Shown: positions 9,049 to 17,095 of the stretch, in pieces
How positions within the stretch are numbered: position 1 is the first letter of the stretch
Layout of the letters: every line of letters begins with the position of its first letter
Assembly (NCBI GenBank): GCA_964392245.1
Contig: CAYMOX010000002.1
Location: 62,001 to 126,000 of the forward strand
Source of the DNA: JAAUUJ01 sp964392245
Lineage (GTDB): Bacteria; Cyanobacteriota; Cyanobacteriia; Thermostichales; Thermostichaceae
DNA length: 64,000 nt
Direction: 5' to 3'
The notes under the pieces: model-generated
Databases searched by the model: none
What the model saw: the letters and a program-made list of their open reading frames with translations, nothing else
What the model was told of the DNA's origin: nothing
Position numbers and translations under genes: made by a program

Positions 9049-10200
9049 GTGCAGGCTAACCCCTCCAATCCACTGGTTGTCGTCAAAATTGGCACCTCCA
9101 GCCTGACAGATACCCAAGGGGTGGGGCTGAGGCTTTCGATTCTGGGGCCTCTGGTGGAAGTTCTCACACAACTCCGGCAACAGGGATATCGGATGATCCT
9201 GGTGTCCTCCGGTGCGGTTGGGGTAGGCTGTACCGTCCTGGGGTTGCACCAGCGACCCAGCACCATCGCTGAAAAGCAGGCGGTGGCTGCAGTTGGACAG
9301 GGTCGGTTAATGCGCCTCTACGATGATCTATTCTCAGCGTTAAATCAACCCGTGGCCCAGGTACTGCTAACCCGTTCCGATATGGTGGATCGAGTGCGCT
9401 ACGTGAATGCTCGGCACACCCTGGAACAGCTCCTGGAAATGGGGGTGATCCCGATCGTGAATGAGAATGATACGGTGGCAGTCGAAGAATTGCGCTTCGG
9501 TGACAACGACTCCCTTTCGGCTCTGGTGGCCAGTATGGTCCAGGCGCAGTGGCTGATCATGCTGACAGATGTGGATCGACTCTACTCTTCAGATCCGAAT
9601 CGAGATCCGCTGGCCCAACCAATTGAACGAGTGCCGCGCGGGGCTCCCTTGATTGTCGAAGCAGGCAGTGACGGGAAGAGTGGCTGGGGCACCGGAGGGA
9701 TGGCCACCAAACTGGGGGCAGCGCAGATTGCCACTGCAGCAGGAGTGACTGTAGTAATCACCAGCAGTAAAACCCCGGATGCTTTGCCGCAAATTCTGAA
9801 GGGGGAAGCCATCGGGACTCGCTTTGATCCCGAACCCGAACCCGCCCGCGCCCGAAAACGCTGGATTGCCTACGGTCTGATTCCGGAGGGCACCCTGGTC
9901 CTGGATGAGGGAGCGGTCAGAGCGGTGTGTGAACAGGGACGCTCTTTGTTGCCAGCAGGGATCCTGGAGGTCAAGGGTCATTTTGAGGCGGGAGCCGCCG
10001 TCAATCTCTGTGATCATCAGGGACTGGATCGGGCCAGAGGTTTGGTTAACTATTCTTCCCAGGAAATCCAGCAATTGAAGGGCAAGAAAACAGCAGAGAT
10101 TGAAGTTACCATCGGCTACCAGGGATCAGACACCGTCGTTCATCGAGATAATCTGGCCCTGTTGGATCTGCCCCCAGTTGAAAATGCAGCGAGTTGTTAG
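9049..10200 (+). CDS. proB: Glutamate 5-kinase
   Basis: Phosphorylates L-glutamate with ATP, the first and feedback-regulated step of proline synthesis, in the cytoplasm. The 383-residue protein has the amino-acid kinase domain (VVKIGTSSLTD at the N terminus, VSSGAVGVG, NENDTVAVEELRFGDND and LTDVDRLY, with the substrate loop GTGGMATKLGAAQIA) and a C-terminal PUA domain from about residue 275 (GTLVLDEGAVRAV, LLPAGILEVKG, ARGLVNYSS). That two-domain form is standard. The start codon is GTG at 9049. proA is not adjacent. Proline is a compatible solute, which fits the trehalose and channel genes nearby, but proline is also a basic metabolic need. Confidence 0.95.
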   Translation: MQANPSNPLVVVKIGTSSLTDTQGVGLRLSILGPLVEVLTQLRQQGYRMILVSSGAVGVGCTVLGLHQRPSTIAEKQAVAAVGQGRLMRLYDDLFSALNQPVAQVLLTRSDMVDRVRYVNARHTLEQLLEMGVIPIVNENDTVAVEELRFGDNDSLSALVASMVQAQWLIMLTDVDRLYSSDPNRDPLAQPIERVPRGAPLIVEAGSDGKSGWGTGGMATKLGAAQIATAAGVTVVITSSKTPDALPQILKGEAIGTRFDPEPEPARARKRWIAYGLIPEGTLVLDEGAVRAVCEQGRSLLPAGILEVKGHFEAGAAVNLCDHQGLDRARGLVNYSSQEIQQLKGKKTAEIEVTIGYQGSDTVVHRDNLALLDLPPVENAASC

Positions 10201-10420
10201 TACAGAATGTTTTTGCTTGAGCGGCAATCGGCATGAGTGAGGGTAGCATCCTCTCAGTAGCTGATTGAATTTGCGAAACTCTGATTCCACAGATATCCCT
10301 GGAGCTGGGTTAGCCTGAACGAATAGACCCCTTGCTCTTTTTCCCAGATGTGATAGGTGTGACAGGGAATCAGGCGGATTTCTTTCCCAGATCCGTGCAT
10401 CATTACCAACGGTAGGGCTT

Positions 10421-10654
10421 ATGCAAGACCCCCCTCTTGAGCTCAAACATTCGCTGGCGGACTTATTGGAAACCTACGGACCTGAGGTGGTTTTGGCCGC
10501 ATTTTCAGAGATTGCCTGGGGATATAGTCAGGTCGGTTTATCGGACGCTGGCCAATGGCGACGGATCTTCATTGCGCTTCAGGATGTGGTGATTGCCAGT
10601 CGCCAGGGGTCTCAGGGGTGGACGCATCCCAAGCTTTCGCTTCCGGAGCGTTAA
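10421..10654 (+). CDS. Small hypothetical protein
   Basis: A 77-residue soluble protein starting MQDPPLELKHSLADLLETYG. Its middle (LLETYGPEVVLAAFSEIAWG) looks like an amphipathic helix, and the frame has sensible composition for a real protein. Its last 86 bp overlap the end of the convergent gene at 10569. No domain is recognised. The overlap means either a genuine convergent overlap, or that the last part of one frame is fortuitous. Confidence 0.5.
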   Translation: MQDPPLELKHSLADLLETYGPEVVLAAFSEIAWGYSQVGLSDAGQWRRIFIALQDVVIASRQGSQGWTHPKLSLPER

Positions 10655-11510
10655 ATGTTGAAGGTAAGGGGTAGAAGAGATTGTCGTCTTCACTATATCG
10701 ATAGGCAAACCCCTGAGGACTGCGTTGCTGGATCCAGCTGGGAAAATCCTGGCGAGATTTATTGGTCTGCAGGGTATGCGTGGGAATACCGGTGATCTCT
10801 GACAACTGCCGCTGAGTCAAAGGCTCCTGGGGTTGGAGACTGGGAAGACGGGTCAGATCATAGTCGAAGAGATCATAATCCAGGGGTTCTTGCAGGTGCA
10901 GGAGGGCATTCAGCAACGGATCCTGGACGGGCGGAGGGGCCGGGAACGGTTCCTGGGGATGAAAGGTCAGACTCCAGGCACAGGATTCTCCGATTTGATA
11001 ATTCTGTTTTTCCCCTGGGATCAGATGCAATCCCTCCATCGAGGTCTCAGACAAAAAAGCCAGCAACTGCTCCAGCGGGACATCCAAAGCCACCGCCAGG
11101 GTATGGATCTCAACCGGGTGTCCGGTGATGGCCTCCGATCCCATTTGCGTTTCCGCCAGATGGGACCACACCTGATAGAGCCGCTCTGCTTGAAGAGGCT
11201 GTTGTCCCTGACCGAGGGCCGATGGAGTCACAGGGGAAGCAGGCAAATCCGGCGGGGGGGGAGTCTGGAGCCACTGTTTAAGGTGGAACAATTCGCGGCT
11301 GAGATCCTGGACCTGGGTTTCCAGCGCATCCAGGCGTGCCTGCGTAGAGATCTGCTCACTGGAAAGACTGACCGCCTGCTGTGCCTTCTGCATCAAAGCA
11401 CTCAGGGCCTCAGAGTCAGAGGTAAACCCTCCAGCTTCCTTAAAATGCTGAAACCACTGATAAAGCTCAGGGGGCAGATAACCCGTCAGCTTAATGGGCT
11501 GGGTACGCAT
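10569..11510 (-). CDS. Hypothetical protein with ribbon-helix-helix-like and HTH-like ends
   Basis: About 313 residues, function unknown. The N terminus (KLTGYLPPELYQWFQHF, then SDSEALSALMQ) has the strand-helix-helix look of ribbon-helix-helix DNA-binding proteins. A short coiled coil follows (LDALETQVQDLSRELFHLKQ). The C terminus contains LTQRQLSEITGIPTHTLQTN, which reads like a helix-turn-helix, followed by a basic aromatic stretch ending GFAYRYSEDD. It may therefore bind DNA, though this is inferred from pattern only. The start at 11510 (MRTQPIKLTG) is chosen because the putative domain begins there; an ATG at 11558 is also possible. Its 3' end overlaps a small convergent gene. Confidence 0.6.
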   Translation of the reverse strand: MRTQPIKLTGYLPPELYQWFQHFKEAGGFTSDSEALSALMQKAQQAVSLSSEQISTQARLDALETQVQDLSRELFHLKQWLQTPPPPDLPASPVTPSALGQGQQPLQAERLYQVWSHLAETQMGSEAITGHPVEIHTLAVALDVPLEQLLAFLSETSMEGLHLIPGEKQNYQIGESCAWSLTFHPQEPFPAPPPVQDPLLNALLHLQEPLDYDLFDYDLTRLPSLQPQEPLTQRQLSEITGIPTHTLQTNKSRQDFPSWIQQRSPQGFAYRYSEDDNLFYPLPSTFNAPEAKAWDASTPETPGDWQSPHPEAQ

Positions 11511-11695
11511 AGAGAGGTGAGCATCCTGGAGTCCTAGCTTAGCTGAGTCTACTCGCATGGTATGACCAGAAAGCAGGAAATTGAGAGCGAGCAGGTGCTG
11601 GAGCTGATCTTGATCCTGCCTTCTCTGGGGCTGTTGTCTGGGGTATCCTGTCATAGGATAATAGGTGAGCTCGTTGCTTCGGGGTAAACAGGTCT

Positions 11696-11791
11696 ATGGA
11701 CTTTGATATCGTCACGATCGGTTGGATTGCAGCCATGTCCTCCTTCGTGCTGTCGATTGCCATGGTGGTGTGGGGCCGTAACGGCATGTAA
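11696..11791 (+). CDS. petN: Cytochrome b6f complex subunit VIII (PetN)
   Basis: A 31-residue single-helix thylakoid protein (MDFDIVTIGWIAAMSSFVLS then IAMVVWGRNGM). The ending SIAMVVWGRNGM and the N-terminal MD-[IL]-[TV]-[IL]-GW pattern are diagnostic of PetN, one of the four small subunits at the rim of the b6f dimer that carries electrons between the photosystems. Length agrees with the usual 29-33 residues. It stands between minus-strand genes and is followed after 20 bp by another tiny membrane-protein gene on the same strand, so the two may be cotranscribed. Confidence 0.93.
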   Translation: MDFDIVTIGWIAAMSSFVLSIAMVVWGRNGM

Positions 11792-11811
11792 ATCAAAGCT
11801 CTGATGTGGTC

Positions 11812-11982
11812 ATGGAAAGTGTATTGACTCCTAACCTTCTCCAACTGGCATACACCGTCATTTTTCTGCTCCTGGTGACGGTGACCGCAGGGATCCTCTA
11901 CCTGACTTTTGCTGAATGGCGAGATCGGCGGCGCTATGAGCAAGAAGAGGAAGCCTCCAGGAAAACCAGTAAGCGGCGTTAA
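11812..11982 (+). CDS. Small single-helix membrane protein next to petN
   Basis: A 56-residue protein starting at the ATG at 11812. One hydrophobic helix (residues about 10-32, LQLAYTVIFLLLVTVTAGIL) is followed by YLTFAEWRDRRRYEQEEEAS and a basic tail, giving an N-out/C-in topology by the positive-inside rule. It is only 20 bp after petN. Its shape (short N terminus, one helix, EWRDRRR tail) recalls tiny thylakoid subunits such as NdhP of the photosynthetic NDH-1 complex. I cannot confirm that assignment, so no symbol is given. At the least it is a credible small thylakoid or plasma-membrane protein. Confidence 0.65.
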   Translation: MESVLTPNLLQLAYTVIFLLLVTVTAGILYLTFAEWRDRRRYEQEEEASRKTSKRR

Positions 11983-12164
11983 CCGGAACTCAGGATCCAA
12001 AGTGCTCCGGCAGTCACTCATGTGCGGATAGCCTGGCAGCTTTGGGCAAAAGGCTCTGCGATGTCCACTCCAAGCGTGGGAGAGGAGCATTGCCCAGATC
12101 ACTTGGCCCAGAAACTCATCCCCATCCAGGTGGGAATGCAGGCCTAGGGGAAGTGGCCAACAGC

Positions 12165-13901
12165 TCAGAGGGTAATAGGGGACTCCACATAAATGGTGGG
12201 ATCATGAAGCTGAAACTGGATCCCCAGTGAGTTGAGTTTGTGGGAAATCACTTCGTTAGACAATTCCAGCAACCGTTTGCGCAATTGCAGCGAGTTTTCG
12301 CCTGAACCCAGAATAAAAAATGTCACCCGGGCGCGGGTTCCCTCTTGATCCTCACCTGGAAATAAAACAATATTGGTGCTGCCAGGATCAATTCCAAACA
12401 GCGTATCTGTACTCTCCTTGATCACCTGCCGCACCAGGGCTCGGTTTTGCTCAGAAAGATGTTTGTGAAAATCCAGGTTTAGCATGACCATCACCTTTTT
12501 GGCCATGGTTAGATTTTCAATTTCCTGATTGATTAAATTCGAGTTGGGGACCACCAGGAGCGTGCTTTTAGCAATGATGCGGATCTTGGTGGAACGCAGA
12601 CCAATGGATTCGACGCGGCCAATCAGATCATCGGTTAAGCGGATGTAGTCTCCGGGAGAAAAGGGTCGATCCAGATAGAGAACAATGGTACTGAGCAGCT
12701 GTTCCAGAATCTTTTGGGCCGCAAATGCAATCGCAATCCCCCCAAGACCAAAGCTGGCTAGCATCCCAATCAGGTTAAAGCGACGGCTTTGGGCAAAGGC
12801 AAATATGGCCAGGATCACAATAATGACATTGGCCACTGTTTCCAGAACCAGAACAAAGTCATCCACCTCATAACCGAGCTTCCGAATCACCTCAATGCCG
12901 TAAAGGCGGACAGCCTGACGAAAGATTTGCGAAATCAACCAGGCCAGACTGCTAACCAGAGCCAGATCTAACCAGGGTCGCAGCAGAGACTGCAGAATCG
13001 GGAAAGGTTCCAGGATGTAGACACAGAGATTGAGCAGCACCACAGTGCCCGCCAGTTGCAGCGCCCCCTCTAGATGCTCAAGGATGTGGGCGATCACCCC
13101 AAAAACTTTGTCAGAACCCAGGCGTCTAGAGATCATCAGCACCAGTGTCGGGGTTGCATACCCTACTAGCAGGGAGAGGATAACCAACCCCCAAAAGAGG
13201 GGCCAGCGGGGGGCCAGATCCTGGACCAGATCCAGACCAAATAACTGGCTGAATTTAAAAAACCAATCTCGGGTCAGGGGAAACTGGCGGGTAATGAAAA
13301 AAGCGGAGTAAGACCAGAGGACAATGGCGAGGATGATCTGAATCAGGTTGGTGAGAAAAGCCGCCATCGGATCCGATTGGCTGATCCGGGCTCGGGACCA
13401 GCGTTTTCCCATCCAGAAAAATAACGACTGCAACAGGATCGCCGCCCCTAAAGCCAGCAAACTGCGCAGTGCCGCTTCCTGCAAATAGGCGGGTGTGCGT
13501 TCGCGAATGGCCTGGGAAAATCTATCCCGAAGCGTACTGGCCCATTCTTGCGCTTGTTGTTGAGGGGTGCGCCCCTGGGAAGTATCCACCTCGGTGACGG
13601 TGAGAAGATAGCGGCCATTGAGATTAATGACAGGCAATCCCTCTCGCTCTATAACGTCGACCTGTGGTTGTTCCAGAGTACTCAGGGCCGTCTGGATCTC
13701 TTCATTGGCCTGGTTGGCCCTAAATTGTGCCGGGAAGGTGGCTAACGACCTCACCTCAAATAAAATTTGCCCATCCAGTTGCACCACTGCTGTATTGTTC
13801 TGGGGTTCGGGGGTGGGGAACACCTCTTCCTGGGCCAGGGAGGGCATGAACCCAAGACTGATCATCAACACCATGATGAGTATCCGTGAGATCAGTCGCA
13901 T
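12165..13901 (-). CDS. MscS-family mechanosensitive channel, long form with signal peptide
   Basis: A 578-residue small-conductance mechanosensitive channel homologue. It has an N-terminal signal peptide (MRLISRILIMVLMISLGFMP, cleavage near SLAQ), a periplasmic domain to about residue 140, several membrane helices, and the MscS pore helix and beta domain: LIGMLASFGLGGIAIAFAAQ, then LDRPFSPGDYIRL, GRVESIGLRSTKIR and LVVPNSNLINQEIENLT. The C-terminal alpha/beta domain ends IQFQLHDPTIYVESPITL. Such channels open under membrane tension and release solutes on hypo-osmotic shock. The next gene upstream on this strand (14037-15137) is a shorter paralogue ending in nearly the same motif (PTIYVDAPITI), which suggests an old tandem duplication. 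The long N-terminal domain resembles that of the third paralogue at 34702. Confidence 0.9.
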   Translation of the reverse strand: MRLISRILIMVLMISLGFMPSLAQEEVFPTPEPQNNTAVVQLDGQILFEVRSLATFPAQFRANQANEEIQTALSTLEQPQVDVIEREGLPVINLNGRYLLTVTEVDTSQGRTPQQQAQEWASTLRDRFSQAIRERTPAYLQEAALRSLLALGAAILLQSLFFWMGKRWSRARISQSDPMAAFLTNLIQIILAIVLWSYSAFFITRQFPLTRDWFFKFSQLFGLDLVQDLAPRWPLFWGLVILSLLVGYATPTLVLMISRRLGSDKVFGVIAHILEHLEGALQLAGTVVLLNLCVYILEPFPILQSLLRPWLDLALVSSLAWLISQIFRQAVRLYGIEVIRKLGYEVDDFVLVLETVANVIIVILAIFAFAQSRRFNLIGMLASFGLGGIAIAFAAQKILEQLLSTIVLYLDRPFSPGDYIRLTDDLIGRVESIGLRSTKIRIIAKSTLLVVPNSNLINQEIENLTMAKKVMVMLNLDFHKHLSEQNRALVRQVIKESTDTLFGIDPGSTNIVLFPGEDQEGTRARVTFFILGSGENSLQLRKRLLELSNEVISHKLNSLGIQFQLHDPTIYVESPITL

Positions 13902-14036
13902 AGATCACCCAAAAAGCTAAGACGGCGAGGGGCGCGTAGAGAAAAATAGAACTCCGACAGCATACCCCAATCGTTTCCAGGCGCAAACACAGCCTCTGCT
14001 TCTACAACGTTTCCACCTCCTGGAATACTGTGGGAT

Positions 14037-15137
14037 TTAAATCGTGATCGGGGCATCCACATAGATCGTGGGTTGCTCACTCTTAAAGTCAATGTCAAAC
14101 TTCTTGAGCTGGCGTGTCATATTCTGGTTGGCCAGATCCAATAGCTGCCGCCTTAACTCCAGTGAGATCTCTCCGGTCCCCAAAATAAAGAGCGTGATCT
14201 GAGCTTCAGTCTTGCGGGAACGGGGATCTTCTGGATGAGCAGTATCTCGAAACACAATATCTGTACTGCGATTGTCAATGCCAATAATGTCATCGGTGCT
14301 TTCCAGTATGACCTGCCTGATCAGTGCTTGTTCTTCAACAGTGACCACCCGTTCAAACACCAGATAAAAAAGGGACATGACCTTCTTTCCCCCGGAGAAG
14401 TTCTCAATATGTAACTGGGTTAAGGAATTATTGGGGATAACTTTTAAGGTGCCTTTACCCGAGGTGCGAATTTTGGTCGAGCGTAAGCCGATGGATTCTA
14501 CCCGGCCAAAGGTACCATCGGGCAAACCAATATAGTCATCCACCACGAAGGGACGATCGACGTAGATCACCACGCCCCCCAGCAATTGCTCAAGGATTTT
14601 TTGGGCGGAGAAGGCCACCGCTAGACCCCCGATCCCTAAGCTGGCAAACAATCCGATGATATTAATCTGATGGGTTTGGGCAAAGGTGACCAGAGCCACC
14701 AGGACGATGGCCAGATTGACCAAAACTTTCCCCACGATCAGCAGTTCACTGTTGACCTTGCGACCACTGCGGAGGGTGACATCCAGCAGATAGACGTCAA
14801 ACACCTGCTTCACCAGCCGCGATCCCACCCAGATCAGCAGCACCACCACCGATAGACTCAGGAACAGTTCCGGCACCTCCACCCAATCCGGAAGGGGGAA
14901 GGTAATCAAGCTCAGATCGACCAAGCTCAGACCGATCAGAATCGCCACCCCCAATTGACAAGGCTGAATCACCTGCCGATACAGCTCCTGCATCGAAGGC
15001 GAGATAAAGGTTTTCAGGAAGGGCAGCAGCCGTTGTTGAGCAAACTGAATACCAAGAATCGTGAGGACCGTACCCAGTCCCGAGAGGAGGACGAGCAGTG
15101 CCATCTTTAACTGCTCAGGGGTGATCGCCTCCGGCAT
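14037..15137 (-). CDS. MscS-family mechanosensitive channel, short form
   Basis: A 366-residue MscS-type channel without the periplasmic domain of its neighbour. About four to five membrane helices lead to the pore segment IIGLFASLGIGGLAVAFSAQ, then VYVDRPFVVDDYIGL, GRVESIGLRSTKIR and LKVIPNNSLTQLHIENFS. It ends TIYVDAPITI, almost the same as the downstream paralogue 135 bp away on the same strand. The two probably form a tandem pair, and could assemble separately or as mixed heptamers. Start ATG at 15137. Confidence 0.9.
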   Translation of the reverse strand: MPEAITPEQLKMALLVLLSGLGTVLTILGIQFAQQRLLPFLKTFISPSMQELYRQVIQPCQLGVAILIGLSLVDLSLITFPLPDWVEVPELFLSLSVVVLLIWVGSRLVKQVFDVYLLDVTLRSGRKVNSELLIVGKVLVNLAIVLVALVTFAQTHQINIIGLFASLGIGGLAVAFSAQKILEQLLGGVVIYVDRPFVVDDYIGLPDGTFGRVESIGLRSTKIRTSGKGTLKVIPNNSLTQLHIENFSGGKKVMSLFYLVFERVVTVEEQALIRQVILESTDDIIGIDNRSTDIVFRDTAHPEDPRSRKTEAQITLFILGTGEISLELRRQLLDLANQNMTRQLKKFDIDFKSEQPTIYVDAPITI

Positions 15138-15529
15138 GTTAAATCTCCACAGATCATGTACCTACTTTAATTCAGCTGCAGTCCGGAAAAGTTAGGCTTT
15201 TAGCCAGCGATGAGGTCAATTCTCCCAGTACAGCAGAGGATCTGAATTACCGTAGCCATTGCTTCTCCAACGATGGGGCCAGACTCTGAAACTACCCCAG
15301 ACTTCGACATGCAAACCCACTGCTATCCAGCCTACGATTTCACTAAAGTGGTATTGCCCCTGATATGGATGTGCTGGATCTTTCCCGCCCTGTTTCGGTT
15401 GCTCCCTGCTCTTGCTTTTCAAATGGGCTGCCGTCATTCTCAGGGAGAAACAAAGGCTTGAGGAGGACATCGGCTGCCTGAGCAGTCTGCTGGTAGCATG
15501 AACAGGGTCAGCCTGGATTGAGGAGAGGT
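15138..15529. other. Intergenic stretch between divergent MscS and antiporter genes
   Basis: About 390 bp holding the leaders of two divergent genes. A 62-codon plus-strand frame at 15273-15461 has a hydrophobic middle (KVVLPLIWMCWIFPALFRLL) but no ribosome-binding site and poor composition otherwise, so I do not annotate it. No riboswitch or clear hairpin was found. Confidence 0.4.
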
Positions 15530-17095
15530 ATGGCTGTAGAAGCGCTTGCAGAAGCCGATAGTCTCAAAGAGGGGTTAGAGCGGTTTCTGCTGGTCACCAC
15601 CATCTCCCTGAGTGTTGCCACCCTGTCTCAGGTGTTGCAGTGGGTGCGTCAAATTCCCTATACCCTGCTGCTGGTGATCGTGGGATCGGGATTGGCCCTG
15701 GTGGATGTGCGCCTGGTAAACCTCTCTCCCGAACTGATCCTCACCCTTTTTTTGCCCCCGCTGCTCTTTGAAGCTGGCTGGAACTTGAAATGGCGGGATC
15801 TGCGCCATGACCTGGGTCCCATTCTCCTGTTTGCTCTGGTTGGGGTGGGGATTTCCCTGCTGGTGGTCGGGGTGAGTCTCTGGCAGTTGGCAGGGTTTCC
15901 GCTGCTGATCTCCCTGTTGGTGGGGGCCAGCCTTGCGGCCACTGATCCCATCTCAGTGATTGCCCTGTTTCGGGAACTGGGGGTGAAGGATCGACTGAAA
16001 ACCCTGATGGAGGGGGAAAGTCTCTTTAATGATGGCGTGGCGGTAGTTGCTTTCAGCCTGTTGATCAGCCTCATGATCGGACCAGAAGGCTTTTCACTGC
16101 GGACCACCACGATCCAGTTTGTAGCCTTTGTGGGGATTGGCACAGGGATCGGGCTGCTGATCGGGTTCGGCATCTCTTATCTAACCCAGCGATTTGATCT
16201 GCCCCTGGTGGAACAATCTCTGACATTGATTGCCGCCTACGGCACCTACCTGCTGGGGGAGAGCCTGGGTGGATCAGGTGTGATTGCCGTGGTGATGTGT
16301 GGGTTGATTTTGGGTAACTTCGGCTCTCGGATTGGCATGAACCCGCGGACCCGACTGATCGTGAGTGAGTTCTGGGAGTTTGTCGCCTTCCTGGTGAATT
16401 CCATTGTCTTCTTACTGATTGGCGATCAGATGCGCTTCAGCAGTCTTGAACAAAATCTTGCCCCAATTTTCATCACCATTGCGGCCATGATCACTGCCCG
16501 TATACTGGTCATTTACGGGTTGAGCTGGTTTAGCAATACCGTACTCAAATCTCGGATTAGTCTGCGTGAGCAAACGGTACTCTGGTGGGGGGGACTGCGG
16601 GGATCTGTGACGATTGCATTGGCCCTCAGTTTACCCATGGGAGTAGAGCAACGGGATACAGTGATCACCACCATTTTTGGAGTGGTTCTCTTCACACTGT
16701 TGGTGCAGGGGCTGACGATTAAACCCCTTCTCCACCGATTACAGCTGCTGGGGGATCAATCTGTGCAGCAACGATATCGAGAGTTGCAAGCTCGCCAGGT
16801 GGCACTCACGCAGGTCCGGAATCACCTGAGCCAGATAGAAACCCGTCCTGATGTTGAACCCGAATTTTATCGTTACCAAATGAGTTTGATCGAAGGTGAG
16901 CTGAATCATCTGCAGGAAGAACTTGAGCAGTTAACGGATGAATATCCCCAGCTGAGTGCATATGCAGTTGAGCTGGTCAGACAGGAGTTGCTCTCGATTG
17001 AGGCCAATGTTTACGCAGAATTCGTCCAGACAGGGCGACTCAACCAGGAGCTGACCCCCTTTATGCAGCGCACCTTAGCGGGGGAGCCCGACTAA
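15530..17095 (+). CDS. Na+/H+ antiporter, CPA1/NhaP type
   Basis: Exchanges sodium for protons across the membrane, for pH and salt balance. The 521-residue protein has about 12 helices and the CPA1 ion-site sequences LAATDPISVIALFRELGVKD and EGESLFNDGVAVVAFSLL, plus LWWGGLRGSVTIALALSLPM near the end of the membrane part. After about residue 405 comes a cytoplasmic, charged, helical tail (QQRYRELQARQVALTQVRNH and onward) of about 115 residues, likely regulatory. The ATG at 15530 follows AGGAGAGG directly. Its stop codon overlaps the stop of the convergent treY gene. The particular subfamily member cannot be named. Confidence 0.92.
   Translation: MAVEALAEADSLKEGLERFLLVTTISLSVATLSQVLQWVRQIPYTLLLVIVGSGLALVDVRLVNLSPELILTLFLPPLLFEAGWNLKWRDLRHDLGPILLFALVGVGISLLVVGVSLWQLAGFPLLISLLVGASLAATDPISVIALFRELGVKDRLKTLMEGESLFNDGVAVVAFSLLISLMIGPEGFSLRTTTIQFVAFVGIGTGIGLLIGFGISYLTQRFDLPLVEQSLTLIAAYGTYLLGESLGGSGVIAVVMCGLILGNFGSRIGMNPRTRLIVSEFWEFVAFLVNSIVFLLIGDQMRFSSLEQNLAPIFITIAAMITARILVIYGLSWFSNTVLKSRISLREQTVLWWGGLRGSVTIALALSLPMGVEQRDTVITTIFGVVLFTLLVQGLTIKPLLHRLQLLGDQSVQQRYRELQARQVALTQVRNHLSQIETRPDVEPEFYRYQMSLIEGELNHLQEELEQLTDEYPQLSAYAVELVRQELLSIEANVYAEFVQTGRLNQELTPFMQRTLAGEPD

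Noticed and set aside
11539..12102. A 187-codon minus-strand frame opposite petN and the small membrane gene
   Set aside because: It is antisense to two credible small genes and has no recognisable domain or ribosome-binding site.
15273..15461. A 62-codon frame in front of the antiporter
   Set aside because: No ribosome-binding site and poor composition outside one hydrophobic stretch.
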